A DNA stretch of 59,801 nucleotides, taken from the NCBI GenBank assembly GCA_027486585.1, contig JAIXOU010000043.1, positions 1 through 59,801 of the forward strand. The letters run 5' to 3'. Below the pieces are notes generated by a model. The model did not search any database. It saw nothing but the letters and a program-made list of their open reading frames with translations, and was not told where the DNA came from. Source of the stretch: Verrucomicrobiaceae bacterium. Lineage in GTDB: Bacteria; Verrucomicrobiota; Verrucomicrobiia; Verrucomicrobiales; Verrucomicrobiaceae. Position 1 is the stretch's first letter. Each line of letters opens with the position of its first letter. The translations under genes were made by a program, and so were the position numbers. Below are positions 27,166 to 37,935 of the stretch, piece by piece.

Positions 27166-27924
27166 TCAAAGCCGGACAGGCACGCCTTGGCTATCCAAGA
27201 AGCGTTTCACGTCCCCCACGGTGTATTCACCGAAGTGGAAGATGCTAGCGGCCAAAACAGCATCCGCTTTACCTTCTGCTAGGACATGAGCCATGTGCTG
27301 CATGTTACCTGCGCCACCACTAGCGATGACAGGAATACTCACGGCCTGACTGACAGCGGCAGTTAAAGCAATGTCGTAACCGTTCTTGGTGCCATCGGCA
27401 TCCATACTGGTCAGTAGAATCTCTCCGGCTCCTCGGCGACAGACTTCAATAGCCCATTCGACAGCGTCCAGCTCCGTGGGATTCCTGCCACCGTGAGTAT
27501 AAACCGTCCATGAACCCGCAGCATTGCGTTTGGCATCAATGGCTACGACGAGGCACTGGCAGCCAAAGGCCTCAGCCGCAGCATCGATCACGTCTGGAGT
27601 CTTAACGGCGGCTGTGTTAATTCCCACCTTATCAGCTCCTGCTAGCAGCATCTCCCGCATATCAGCCACGGTTCGGATACCACCACCAACAGTCAGTGGC
27701 ATGAAGCAGCTCTCAGCCGTGCGGGCCACGACATCGATCATGGTTTTCCGCTCTTCATGGCTGGCGGTAATGTCCAGAAACACTAGTTCATCAGCACCTT
27801 GAGCATTGTACACTTTGGCGCACTCCACGGGATCTCCAGCATCCCGCAGTTGCAGAAACTGGGTGCCTTTGACCACACGGCCTTCTTTGACGTCGAGACA
27901 GGGAATAATGCGCTTGGTGAGCAT
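27166..27924 (-). CDS. hisF: Imidazole glycerol phosphate synthase, cyclase subunit
   Basis: This 252-aa TIM barrel matches HisF along its full length. It has [12 protein letters not shown] with catalytic D11, LVFLDITAS, a first phosphate site [18 protein letters not shown] with the second catalytic aspartate, and IASGGAGNM. With HisH it converts PRFAR and glutamine-derived ammonia to IGP and AICAR in histidine synthesis. No other his gene is adjacent, so the pathway is dispersed here. It lies 48 bp downstream of the TPR gene and is probably co-transcribed with it. Its 3' end converges on the secretin gene. Confidence 0.98.
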   Translation of the reverse strand: MLTKRIIPCLDVKEGRVVKGTQFLQLRDAGDPVECAKVYNAQGADELVFLDITASHEERKTMIDVVARTAESCFMPLTVGGGIRTVADMREMLLAGADKVGINTAAVKTPDVIDAAAEAFGCQCLVVAIDAKRNAAGSWTVYTHGGRNPTELDAVEWAIEVCRRGAGEILLTSMDADGTKNGYDIALTAAVSQAVSIPVIASGGAGNMQHMAHVLAEGKADAVLAASIFHFGEYTVGDVKRFLDSQGVPVRL

Positions 27925-27972
27925 CCCATGCCATACAGAAGCAAATCGCCAGAGGCAAGAGGCCAGTGAAAA

Positions 27973-28677
27973 TCACTTTCCCTCTTTTGCTGCCGGCAGA
28001 CCGATGTTTGGCACCCAGCGGGCCTCCATCAGGGTGTCCACATAGGCTGAGTTTTCACCTTCCTTAAAAATACCATTGGCGCGCAACATCCAGTCTTTGG
28101 CTTCAGACTCATTCTTTTTGTGGAAGGACAAGGCTGCATTAGCAAAGTAGTAGGCTGGAGTGTCATCCATGAAGGTGAAGCTTTCCTTCAACCGCTTTTC
28201 AGCTACATCTGTCTGATCAAGTTTGATGGCACAAACCACCAGTTTGAATAAAACCAAGTGGCGAACCGCCATCGGAGTCTTGGGAAAATCCACCAGCAAT
28301 TTCTCAAAACCAGCGGCGGCAGCAGCCCAGTCATGTTTCACAAACAACAGCTCGGCGCGGTTAAATCGAGGCGGCAATGAGTTTGGCTGCAAGGTCTCCG
28401 CTTTAGCAAACATCTCGTCAGCTTTAGCAAAATCGCGGAGGGATGGTGACAGGTAAATGGAGCCACGCATGTTATACACGTCTGGCATATTCGGGGTCAT
28501 GGCATCCACCTCATCCAACTTCTCCAAAGCATCATAGAACCGCTGCTTTTGCTGAAGTTCCTGGGCTTCTTGAAGCTTTTGCATGACCTCCGGTGGGATT
28601 GCTGGTGCCTGCTGGGCGAAGGCGGCTGCGTTCAAAGTCAGCAACAAGGCAAGATGGACGAGAGTGGATTTATTCAT
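27973..28677 (-). CDS. Exported TPR-repeat protein
   Basis: This 234-aa protein has a signal peptide (residues 1-21, AAAFA). At least three tetratricopeptide-like repeats follow between about residues 35 and 200 (QRFYDALEKLDEVDAMTPNM, DEMFAKAETLQPNSLPPRFN, DWAAAAAGFEKLLVDFP). TPR scaffolds mediate protein contacts, here in the periplasm. No enzymatic motif is present and the partner is unknown. It is divergent from asnS and upstream of hisF on the same strand. Confidence 0.85.
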   Translation of the reverse strand: MNKSTLVHLALLLTLNAAAFAQQAPAIPPEVMQKLQEAQELQQKQRFYDALEKLDEVDAMTPNMPDVYNMRGSIYLSPSLRDFAKADEMFAKAETLQPNSLPPRFNRAELLFVKHDWAAAAAGFEKLLVDFPKTPMAVRHLVLFKLVVCAIKLDQTDVAEKRLKESFTFMDDTPAYYFANAALSFHKKNESEAKDWMLRANGIFKEGENSAYVDTLMEARWVPNIGLPAAKEGK

Positions 28678-28787
28678 GCTTGGTTATCTTAGAGGACCAA
28701 TTTCTCAAGGCAAAATAAAAAGGGTGACAAAAATCACCTGATGACTCCCTTTTGACCTCATGGCAGGACTCATGCATGTTTATCATT

Positions 28788-30149
<1,362 letters not shown>

Positions 30150-30155
30150 ACCATC

Positions 30156-31031
30156 ATGAAGGCCTCACCGAAAGCTTCCCAAAAAGCAGCACTCTGTGGA
30201 CTGTTCTTTTTTGGTTTGCTTTTGATTCAGTCTCAGGCGCAAACAGGCCTCAAAATTCAACTCGTACCTGAAGGCACCGCCATCATCCCGGGGCAGAGTT
30301 TCCGAGTGGGACTCTTTCTCCAGCATGAGAAAGGCTGGCACACCTATTATCAGCAGCCCGGCATCGTCGGAGTCCCCACCAGCATCGTGTGGTCACTGCC
30401 CGAAGGCTTTCATGCGGGACCCCTGGAATATCCTGAGCCGGAGACCACGCATATGTTTCAGATCAAAGCTCAGGGCTATGAGCGTGATGTTCTACTTCAG
30501 ACTACCCTACTTGCACCAGACTCACTGAAGGTCGGGCAACGAATAACTCTCCAAGGCAAAGCGACCTGGATGTGCTGCGGCAAGACCTGCCATCCTGGCT
30601 CTAAACAGCTAAGCTTGGACTTACCCGTCGCAACTCAGTCCGCCTTTGATGTTCAATGGCATCCCGTGTTTGAAAAGGAACGCTCAGCCTTTGTGAAAAT
30701 GAGTAATGCCTGGCAAACTAGTGCCGAGGAAAAAGGCCTCACTGTCACTTTAACACTCAAGCCGGCAGAACCCGTAGCCCTACCCTTTGATCCTGGAGAT
30801 ACATCTCCCAACGTGATCTTTTTCACGGAAGATGGCTGGATCAATAGCGATCAACCTCAGATCGCAAGCCTTCAAGCCGATGGCAGCCTGACTCTAACCC
30901 TGACCCGAGCGGAGGTTTTCATGGGGGGAAAAACGCCCCAAAACCTGTTTGGCATCGTCCAAAGAAAAGAGGGTTGGCTCAAAGAGGGCAGCCTGCGCAG
31001 TTTAAAAATCAACCCACCTCTAATTCGTTGA
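30156..31031 (+). CDS. Stand-alone DsbD N-terminal (nDsbD-like) domain protein
   Basis: This 291-aa exported protein has a signal peptide (to about residue 29). It resembles the immunoglobulin-like periplasmic alpha domain of DsbD: HEKGWHTYYQQPGIVGVPTS, YPEPETTHMFQIKAQGYERD, and a cysteine site WMCCGKTCHPGS with C140, C141 and C145. In DsbD the alpha domain passes electrons from the membrane domain to DsbC. Here no membrane or thioredoxin domain is attached, and an additional cysteine flanks the active pair. It starts six bases after asnS. It may be a periplasmic reductase or chaperone whose membrane partner is elsewhere. Confidence 0.75.
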   Translation: MKASPKASQKAALCGLFFFGLLLIQSQAQTGLKIQLVPEGTAIIPGQSFRVGLFLQHEKGWHTYYQQPGIVGVPTSIVWSLPEGFHAGPLEYPEPETTHMFQIKAQGYERDVLLQTTLLAPDSLKVGQRITLQGKATWMCCGKTCHPGSKQLSLDLPVATQSAFDVQWHPVFEKERSAFVKMSNAWQTSAEEKGLTVTLTLKPAEPVALPFDPGDTSPNVIFFTEDGWINSDQPQIASLQADGSLTLTLTRAEVFMGGKTPQNLFGIVQRKEGWLKEGSLRSLKINPPLIR

Positions 31032-31097
31032 TCCCCTTTTGCGTTCTTGTCTAGCAGTCGTTTTTGGTACACAATTCCGCCACTCACCCATCCCCCC

Positions 31098-32033
31098 ATG
31101 AAAGGTATCCTCGTTCTCATCATCGCTGCCGCCCTCGGCTACCTCTCCTACCAGTATGCTTATCCCATCCTCACTGGTTATGTGAAGTTCGAAAAGCATA
31201 AGAAACCGGAGATCGTCGTCGCTCCAGCACCCAAGCCGGTCGAAAAGAAAGTCGTCGCCGTCATCGAGCCACCCAAGCCTGTGATGGAGCAGCCAAAGCC
31301 TGAGCCAAAACCAGTCATGGAGCCGCCAAAGCCTGAGCCGATGCCAGTGCCAGTCATCGACCCGAACGCCTTCGTAGCTCCCGTCATCCCCAGCATTGAG
31401 GAAGCCACCAAAAACTGGGCGGCTCTGCCAAAGAGCGCATTTCCGCGCCAGATCACCATGAAGCGCGACCTTGAATTGAGCATGAAGGTGGGAGCCAACA
31501 CCGCATCCACCAAGGTAAAAGCAGGTGGCACGATGTTTGCCGTTGGGCAGGACGGAGCAAACATCTTCGTCTCCCCATCCAACGCATCTCCGATGAAAGG
31601 CTCCGTTTCGATCGACGACACAGATCTCAAAGAAGTGCTCTCCAAAGGTTACGATGTCTGGAAAGTCACTTATGTTGCCACGCTGAAGAAGGCCCATGAG
31701 TTCAAGCTTGCTGCTGCTGAGCGGGCCAAAAATGCACCGCCAGCCTCTAAAGGCGGTGCTGCTAAAGCAGGCAACGACAAACCCGCTAAAGACAAAGACG
31801 GCACCTATCCGCTACTCCTTACCAGCATGAAGTCAGGCCAAGTCACTGAAATCAAACCTGCTGCTATTAAAGAATGGGGCGAGCCCATTCTTACCGACGG
31901 AGTTTGGACAGTCACCGTCAAATACGAGACCGAAACCATGTTCGGCAAATTCGACACTGAAGCCCAAGCCTTTGTCAAAAATGGAGCCGTTGAAAAATGG
32001 ATCTACACTGGTTCTGGCGAAGTAGTCCCCTAA
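31098..32033 (+). CDS. Hypothetical membrane-anchored protein with Pro/Lys/Glu-rich linker
   Basis: The ATG at 31098 is chosen because the preceding residues lie in the intergenic spacer; this gives 311 aa. One N-terminal membrane helix or uncleaved signal (residues 2-22, GILVLIIAAALGYLSYQYAY) is followed by a roughly 60-residue linker of repeated PKP and EPP units (to about 90). A beta-rich domain follows, then a Lys/Ala-rich hinge and a second small domain near the C-terminus (VWTVTVKYETETMFGKFDTE). The TonB-like linker could span the periplasm. I do not recognise a family. Confidence 0.75.
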   Translation: MKGILVLIIAAALGYLSYQYAYPILTGYVKFEKHKKPEIVVAPAPKPVEKKVVAVIEPPKPVMEQPKPEPKPVMEPPKPEPMPVPVIDPNAFVAPVIPSIEEATKNWAALPKSAFPRQITMKRDLELSMKVGANTASTKVKAGGTMFAVGQDGANIFVSPSNASPMKGSVSIDDTDLKEVLSKGYDVWKVTYVATLKKAHEFKLAAAERAKNAPPASKGGAAKAGNDKPAKDKDGTYPLLLTSMKSGQVTEIKPAAIKEWGEPILTDGVWTVTVKYETETMFGKFDTEAQAFVKNGAVEKWIYTGSGEVVP

Positions 32034-32530
32034 TTTCAGAAGCCTGCACTTCAAAAACCACACTGTCAGAAGTCAAATCCAGGCTCGACTTTCGGTCTAT
32101 TTTGGATTGCCTGGGTTTGATTACCCTGGGCATAAGCATTGAAAATCCAACGCAACTGTGTTTGTCTGCTGATCCCTTGATTTAGCCGCAGGTGGCAGAG
32201 AGGCAAACGGCGAATAGATTTTGAATGAGCGGTTTTGGATGTAGCTCGGATGATCAAGCGCAGGCAATGGGTCGGGATCGAATTTCACCTAACTGCTCTT
32301 TCCTGCGCTTCATCAGGCTCATGTCCGTGTCCTCCAAGGTTTGATGTTTCTTGCAGTCAAATTGCCGAAGACAACCAAAGAGGGCAGCCTGTGGAAAGTG
32401 AGTGTTCTGGGTTGGAGCCAGCGGCCAATATCGATCCCAAGCCTCCGGCTTGAAAAGAAGTATGATGGTGTTTGGTTTGTTGTTGGATGACAATGCCAAC
32501 ATCTCCGAGTCAATTCACTCGAACCAAGGC
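32034..32530. other. 497-bp interval with no supported gene
   Basis: Short frames occur on both strands, the best being 82 aa at 32254-32502 on the minus strand. None has a recognisable motif, a ribosome-binding site or neighbours that support it. No strong hairpin, repeat or RNA fold was seen by eye. It lies at the convergent ends of the proline-rich protein gene and the phosphate transporter. A degraded gene or a small RNA cannot be excluded. Confidence 0.5.
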
Positions 32531-33643
32531 TCAAGCAAACATGGCCAAGAACTTGTAAATCACATAAGCCAGTGTTGCAGTGACAGGGATGGTCATAACC
32601 CAGGCCCAGACAATGCGCTCGACCAAGCTCCATTCGATAGCATTCCAGCGACGGGCAGCGCCCACGCCCATGATGCTGGTTGTGATGGTATGAGTGGTGC
32701 TGACAGGCATGCCTAAAGATCCAGTGACAGCCAGGATGGTAGCTGCAGTCGTCTCCGCAGCAAAGCCGTGGACGGGTTTCATCTTCACCATCTTATGCCC
32801 CAGCGTTTTAATGATGCGCCACCCACCCGCGTAGGTGCCTGCGGCCATGGTTAGAGCACAGGTCATCATAATCCAAAGGGGAATATTGGCACTCTTATCA
32901 GTTATCCGAAGGAAGTGCAGCCAAGAAGGAAGATGATCTAATTCTCCAGCTTTCGTCGAGGCAAAAAGTGTCAGCATGATGATCCCCATGGTCTTCTGAG
33001 CATCCGCTAAACCATGGCCAAAGCCCATGTAGCCAGCACTAACGATCTGTAGCTTGCCAAAAATTGAATTCACCGAATTTGGACGCCAATTGCGGATTAA
33101 AAAGAATAAGATGCCCATGACGATAAATCCGATGGAGAACCCAAGAATAGGTGAGGAAATCATCGGAATAACGACCTTATGAAAGATACCTTCCATATCA
33201 CCTGTGGGTAGGCCAGTCTTGGAATCCATCTTCATTCGGGACCAAATCAGAACCTGCCAGTTCCATGAGCCTGGAGCAGAAGCCATTGCGGAACCGATCA
33301 GACCACCAATCAGTGCATGACTGGAGCTAGAGGGCATTCCAAACCACCAAGTAATCAGATTCCAAATAATGCCGCCGAGCATGGCGCATAAAATGGTGAG
33401 CGTTGTGACGGCCACGACTTTATCATCTATCAGACCACTGTGCATAGTTTTGGCCACCGCCTGACCGAAGAAGGCCCCAATCAAGTTCGTGCTGGAAGCT
33501 AACAGCAATGCCTGACGGGGCGTCAGCACCTTGGTAGAAACAACGGTAGCAATAGCGTTAGCCGTATCGTGAAAGCCATTGATGTATTCAAAGGCCAGCA
33601 CCACCAACAGCACTACAAAGAGAAGGAGCAAGGCAGAAGTCAT
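32531..33643 (-). CDS. pit: Low-affinity inorganic phosphate transporter, PiT family
   Basis: This 370-aa polytopic membrane protein has both PiT signature repeats: NGFHDTANAIATVVSTK near the N-terminus, and GHGLADAQKTMGIIM in the second half, with the paired PSSSSHALIGG and PVSTTHTITTSIMG hairpins. PiT proteins import metal-phosphate complexes driven by a cation gradient. It lies 9 bp downstream of a DUF47 gene, the standard bacterial pairing, in which the DUF47 protein modulates transport. Note the FHD and LAD forms of the usual FND and NDA motifs; the aspartates are kept. Confidence 0.93.
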   Translation of the reverse strand: MTSALLLLFVVLLVVLAFEYINGFHDTANAIATVVSTKVLTPRQALLLASSTNLIGAFFGQAVAKTMHSGLIDDKVVAVTTLTILCAMLGGIIWNLITWWFGMPSSSSHALIGGLIGSAMASAPGSWNWQVLIWSRMKMDSKTGLPTGDMEGIFHKVVIPMISSPILGFSIGFIVMGILFFLIRNWRPNSVNSIFGKLQIVSAGYMGFGHGLADAQKTMGIIMLTLFASTKAGELDHLPSWLHFLRITDKSANIPLWIMMTCALTMAAGTYAGGWRIIKTLGHKMVKMKPVHGFAAETTAATILAVTGSLGMPVSTTHTITTSIMGVGAARRWNAIEWSLVERIVWAWVMTIPVTATLAYVIYKFLAMFA

Positions 33644-33652
33644 GCTCGGGAA

Positions 33653-34282
33653 TCAGGAATATTTGAGAACGATGTGAGAGACAACATTGCCGGCATCCCG
33701 ACAGCGATCATAGACCTTTTCCATCAGATCGTAGAGATCCTTCAGGTAGATGACAGAAACGGCCTCATATTTGCCAGAATACAAATCGGCCAACATCTCG
33801 AGAACCAATTTATCCGCTTCACCTTCGATGAATTGCAACTTGGCGTTCAGATCCTTCACGCGCTCGAGATCCAGATTTTTACGTAGCTCCTGAACAATGT
33901 TCACAACGGTATCTGTGGAGTCCTGCATCATCTTGAGATGCTTGGTGAAATCGACTCCTTTTACTCGATCTGGAGCAATGACGATACGCTCAGCGATCTT
34001 TTCGACGGTCTTTGGAATCTTGTAGATAGCGTTGGCTAGAGCTTCGACATCTTCACGTTCCAAATCACTCACAAAGGTGCGGCACAGCGCTTCATCAATC
34101 TTTTCAGTGATTTGCTTATCTTTACGACGTGACAAAATCAATGCATCCAAACTGCGAGCCTCTGCGCTCTGAGCGACTAAAGTTTTCAGGGCCGAAACAC
34201 TATTTTGCGCTTCTACTGCACTAGCCTCCAGCAAATCATAAAAAACGTCTGTTTTGCCAAAAAACTTTTGCAGTGAAATCAT
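33653..34282 (-). CDS. DUF47 (PhoU-like) phosphate-transport accessory protein
   Basis: The ATG at 34282 (MISLQKFFGKTDVFYDLLE) matches the usual start of the family and is preferred over 34342; it gives 209 aa. The protein is all-helical, with PhoU-like acidic E-x3-D segments in DLEREDVEALANAIYKIPKT and KLQFIEGEADKLVLEML. DUF47 proteins accompany PiT transporters and are thought to gate them or bind metals. It is the first gene of the two-gene unit with pit and is divergent from the secretion operon. Confidence 0.92.
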   Translation of the reverse strand: MISLQKFFGKTDVFYDLLEASAVEAQNSVSALKTLVAQSAEARSLDALILSRRKDKQITEKIDEALCRTFVSDLEREDVEALANAIYKIPKTVEKIAERIVIAPDRVKGVDFTKHLKMMQDSTDTVVNIVQELRKNLDLERVKDLNAKLQFIEGEADKLVLEMLADLYSGKYEAVSVIYLKDLYDLMEKVYDRCRDAGNVVSHIVLKYS

Positions 34283-34421
34283 GGTGATTGAGAAGGGATG
34301 GTGGGAGCCCTGACTTTGGAGGCAGGCCATCAGAGATGTCAAGTGACGAACCAGACAGCACTCTGACGTTTTTTTTAATTTTCAGCAATCCAAAATCCAT
34401 TCTGTGCGTATAAGTCACCGA

Positions 34422-36641
34422 ATGCCTGCCACCGCAGACTCCCCCTCCCCACAACCACCTGTCCCGAACTTGTCTTCCACACATGATGTGGAAACCCTGG
34501 GCTTTTTATCTCAGGTGCTTAATTCTACTAACGATAGTTCACGAATCAAACACGCTGTGGCGCAAGCTTCGCGGGATGAAGGTGAACCACTCGAAAGACT
34601 GATTAAAGCAGCTGAAATTGTCGGTATTCGGATTGATCCATATCGCGAGCCATTGGCTGATGCCATCTGGAAAGCCCGAGATGAACAGCCTCTGATTGTT
34701 TGGCAGCCTGAAGCTCAACGCTGGCTATTGCTGCGCAAACACGGCTTTTTCCGCGTCCGCATTACCTGCCCTGATCATCCCTTAGAATCTGAATATGTGG
34801 GCCGTAAAGAGCTGGCTCGAAGGCTTGGATTAAAGAGTGTTTCTGAAGTTTTAGACATCGGCACCGTCACTGCCGAAAGACCCGCAGAAGGCCTGCGAGG
34901 CAAGGCTATAGACCAAGAATCAGCTCTACTTCCGACCTTCCATATCGATCATGAAGCAGACGGCAGCCACCATGCCGACATACCTTCAATGAAAAGATTC
35001 TTTGGCCTGCTTCAGCCTGAGATGCGGGACGTGTGGACCATTGTCGTCTTTAGTGTCATCACGGGTTTGCTCTATCTCGCTCTCCCTTTGGCCGTGAATG
35101 CCTTGGTCAGTAACTTAGCCTTTGGCAGTCAATCAGCGCCTTTCCAACAAGCCCTCGTCTTCATAGCCTTGGCATTGTTTGCCTGCTTGATGTTGTCCGC
35201 CATCATTCGCGGCTTACAATTTTATGTCGCTGAAGTCATACAAAGACGCATTTTCGTCCGAATGACCGCCGACTTGGCTTATCGGCTGCCGCGAGTCAAA
35301 GCGGACTCGCTGGATGGTGTTCACGCCCCAGAAATGGTTAACCGCTTTCTAGATGTTGTCACCGTTCAGAAAAGCACCTCACTGCTGCTACTCAATGGCA
35401 TTAACATCGTGCTGGGTGGGCTGATCGGGCTGATCGTGTTAGGCTTCTACCACCCTGCCCTACTGGCCTTTACGTTCCTGATTTTGGTGGCCATCATTCT
35501 CATTGTTTTTGGCCTTGGACGTGGTGCTGTTCGCACCAGCATTGAAGAATCCATCAGTAAGTACGACGTCGTCAATTGGCTGGAAGAACTGGCCCGCTAC
35601 CCCCGGCTCTTCAAAGGCCCTGGCGGCTATTCTTTAGCCACTGAGAGAGCCGATCAACTGGCCCGCGCTTATTTAACAGCACGCAGTGGACACTTTAAGG
35701 TGCTCATGCGCCAGATTAGTGGTCTCCTCTTCCTTGAAGTACTTGCCAGCTCGGCTCTGCTGATTGTTGGAGGTTGGTTGGTACTCAGCCAGCAACTGAC
35801 CCTTGGACAATTGGTCGCCAGTGAACTGATCGTAAGCGCCATCGTTGCTTCGATCTCTAAACTCGGAAAACAGTTCGAAGGCTGGTATGATGCCATGGCT
35901 GCTGTCGATAAACTAGGACACCTCATTGATCTGGAAATCGAAAGCGAAGATGGTGATCTACCACGCCCCGCAGGAGAAGGCGCAGCTGTCAGTGTTCAAA
36001 GCGTCGGATTCAGCTATCAGGATGGCCGCGAAATCTTTACCAATGTCAGTTTTGAAATTTCAGCCGGTGGACGAGTGGCCCTCATGGGATCTCAAGGCAG
36101 CGGCTGCAGTACCATGCTTGACCTGCTTCTAGGCCTCAGGCACCCAACTTCAGGTCACATCTGTTTAGACGGCTTTGATCTCAGATCTTGGTATTTAGAA
36201 GAGCTGCGATCCAGTGTGATGCTGATTCGCACGCAAGACATCGTCAATGGCTCCATCGCCGAAAACATCCGCTTGGGCAGACCCGGTGTTGGACTCGATG
36301 AAGTTCATCGTGCCCTTCAATCGGTGGGGCTTCTAGACGATGTCATGGCTCTACCACTCGGCATGCACACACCGTTGGTCACGGGCGGCCTACCCTTGTC
36401 TAGCCGTCAACGAACACGCCTTCTCTTGGCTCGCGCCCTGGTATTAAAACCTCGTCTGCTACTCTTGGACGACGTTTTTGATGGCATGGATAAAGCCAGC
36501 ATGGACACACTGACAGCCATGCTACTCTCACGTGATCTTCCATGGACGGTCATCATCGCCACTCGAGATCCACTCGTCGCCAGCCGCTGCGATCGCAGTG
36601 TGGATCTCGACGACCCAGTCTGCCACTCTTCTGCCAAATGA
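34422..36641 (+). CDS. Type I secretion-like ABC transporter with degenerate ATPase site
   Basis: This 739-aa protein starts with a region resembling the C39-peptidase-like domain of HlyB-type exporters (about 30-150), without a catalytic cysteine motif. A membrane domain with four to six helices follows (about 200-460), then a nucleotide-binding domain from about 525. That domain has the right strand order but altered key residues. Walker A reads GSQGSGCST (Cys562 for Lys), the signature is LSSRQ for LSGGQ, the Walker B end is LLLLDDV (Asp684 for catalytic Glu), and the H-loop is IIATR (Thr714 for His). ATP hydrolysis by the normal mechanism looks unlikely. The HlyD and TolC partners follow with four- and two-base spacing. 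Confidence 0.85.
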   Translation: MPATADSPSPQPPVPNLSSTHDVETLGFLSQVLNSTNDSSRIKHAVAQASRDEGEPLERLIKAAEIVGIRIDPYREPLADAIWKARDEQPLIVWQPEAQRWLLLRKHGFFRVRITCPDHPLESEYVGRKELARRLGLKSVSEVLDIGTVTAERPAEGLRGKAIDQESALLPTFHIDHEADGSHHADIPSMKRFFGLLQPEMRDVWTIVVFSVITGLLYLALPLAVNALVSNLAFGSQSAPFQQALVFIALALFACLMLSAIIRGLQFYVAEVIQRRIFVRMTADLAYRLPRVKADSLDGVHAPEMVNRFLDVVTVQKSTSLLLLNGINIVLGGLIGLIVLGFYHPALLAFTFLILVAIILIVFGLGRGAVRTSIEESISKYDVVNWLEELARYPRLFKGPGGYSLATERADQLARAYLTARSGHFKVLMRQISGLLFLEVLASSALLIVGGWLVLSQQLTLGQLVASELIVSAIVASISKLGKQFEGWYDAMAAVDKLGHLIDLEIESEDGDLPRPAGEGAAVSVQSVGFSYQDGREIFTNVSFEISAGGRVALMGSQGSGCSTMLDLLLGLRHPTSGHICLDGFDLRSWYLEELRSSVMLIRTQDIVNGSIAENIRLGRPGVGLDEVHRALQSVGLLDDVMALPLGMHTPLVTGGLPLSSRQRTRLLLARALVLKPRLLLLDDVFDGMDKASMDTLTAMLLSRDLPWTVIIATRDPLVASRCDRSVDLDDPVCHSSAK

Positions 36642-37933
36642 ATCACGCTGCCCATCCCAAATCGTCCTTTGACCTGCGTGGTCATCTACCAGCCATTACA
36701 CGCGCTGGATCATGCCGCTGGCCTAGGCTTCTAGCACGGATTCTTTCGGTGCTATTTGTCCTTTTTGTTTTAGCCGTCTGGTTTTTACCTTGGCAGCAAT
36801 CCGTCAGTGGCGCAGGAAAAGTCATTGCTTTTGACCCCTTAGAGCGCCGCATCAACGTCGAAGCTCCCGTCGCCGGACAGGTGAAAAAACTGCACGTTGT
36901 CGAAGGTCAAAAGGTCCATAAGGGTGATGTCATCGTCGAGATTCAAGATAATGATCCGAATCTCCTCATGAATCTGCGTAGCCAACATGACGCTCTCATT
37001 GCCAGACGTGCCGCGGCGGCCCAACGAGTGGATGATTTAGAGCTTCAGGTAAAGCAATTGGAACAATCCAAAGGTCAGGCCATTGATGCCGCTCAGCAAC
37101 GAGTCGCCGCTGACAAAATCACCGCTGAAACCGCAGTGCTTAACTACAACCGTACTCGGGAACTCAAGGCTCCAGGTCTTGTCTCTCAACGCGATTACGA
37201 ATTAGCCAAACAGATCCGTGAAAGCTCTGAAGCCAATCTGGCAGGTGCTGAAGCCAACCTAAAGCGCACGGAAAATGACTTTGATGCCACCATCTCCGGC
37301 ATCCGTGCCCAAAGAGGCACAGCTCAAGCCGAGCTGCAATCAGCCGCCCGAGATATCACCAGTCTTGACATCCAGATCAGCCAGAATCAGCGACAAGTCG
37401 TGGAATCTCCACGTGATGGCATTGTGCTCTCTGTCCAAGCCACCGATGGCACCTACTTACGACCTGGTTCTCCCATCTGCGTTGTCATTCCGGAGACGGC
37501 AAGCCGCTTTGTGGAAATGCTGTTGGATGGCAATGACATGCCACTGATCAGCCCTCGTCACACCGAAGCCGATGGCAGCATCACGCCAGGCAGTGAAGTG
37601 CGTCTTCAGTTCGAAGGATGGCCTGCGATTCAATTTGTCGGTTGGCCTAGTGTCGCCGTGGGCACTTTTGGTGGGGAAGTTGTTTTTGTCGATGCCGCCG
37701 ACGACGGTAAAGGACGCTTCCGCATCGTTGTAGCTCCAAAACCAGATATCTCTCTTCAGGGCGGAGAAAAACACGAGATCCTCTGGCCAGGCAACCGCTG
37801 GTTGCGTCAAGGAGTGCGCGCCAATGGCTGGGTGCTGCTGCAACAAGTTCCTCTTTGGAAAGAGATCTGGCGTCAGATGAACGGCTTCCCGCCTGTGGTT
37901 GCCGATCAAGAACCTGGGAAGGAAAAGAAGTGA
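36638..37933 (+). CDS. HlyD-family periplasmic adaptor (membrane fusion protein)
   Basis: The ATG at 36638 overlaps the ABC gene's stop (ATGA) and gives 431 aa. One inner-membrane helix (about 28-50, LSVLFVLFVLAVWFLPW) is followed by the paired lipoyl half-motifs NVEAPVAGQVKKLHVVEGQK and VESPRDGIVLSVQATDGTYL. Between them a long alpha-helical hairpin (about 105-235) would meet the TolC tip. The C-terminal beta-barrel region is present. It bridges the inner-membrane transporter to the outer-membrane channel. It looks fully intact, in contrast to the ATPase. Confidence 0.92.
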   Translation: MNHAAHPKSSFDLRGHLPAITRAGSCRWPRLLARILSVLFVLFVLAVWFLPWQQSVSGAGKVIAFDPLERRINVEAPVAGQVKKLHVVEGQKVHKGDVIVEIQDNDPNLLMNLRSQHDALIARRAAAAQRVDDLELQVKQLEQSKGQAIDAAQQRVAADKITAETAVLNYNRTRELKAPGLVSQRDYELAKQIRESSEANLAGAEANLKRTENDFDATISGIRAQRGTAQAELQSAARDITSLDIQISQNQRQVVESPRDGIVLSVQATDGTYLRPGSPICVVIPETASRFVEMLLDGNDMPLISPRHTEADGSITPGSEVRLQFEGWPAIQFVGWPSVAVGTFGGEVVFVDAADDGKGRFRIVVAPKPDISLQGGEKHEILWPGNRWLRQGVRANGWVLLQQVPLWKEIWRQMNGFPPVVADQEPGKEKK

Positions 37934-37935
37934 TC

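Noticed and set aside
28718..28753. Nested inverted repeat AAAAGGG/CCCTTTT with inner GGTGA/TCACC upstream of asnS, considered as an attenuator or T-box
   Set aside because: It is short, lacks a specifier loop, T-box sequence or a proper terminator/antiterminator pair, and could arise by chance in an A/T-rich spacer.
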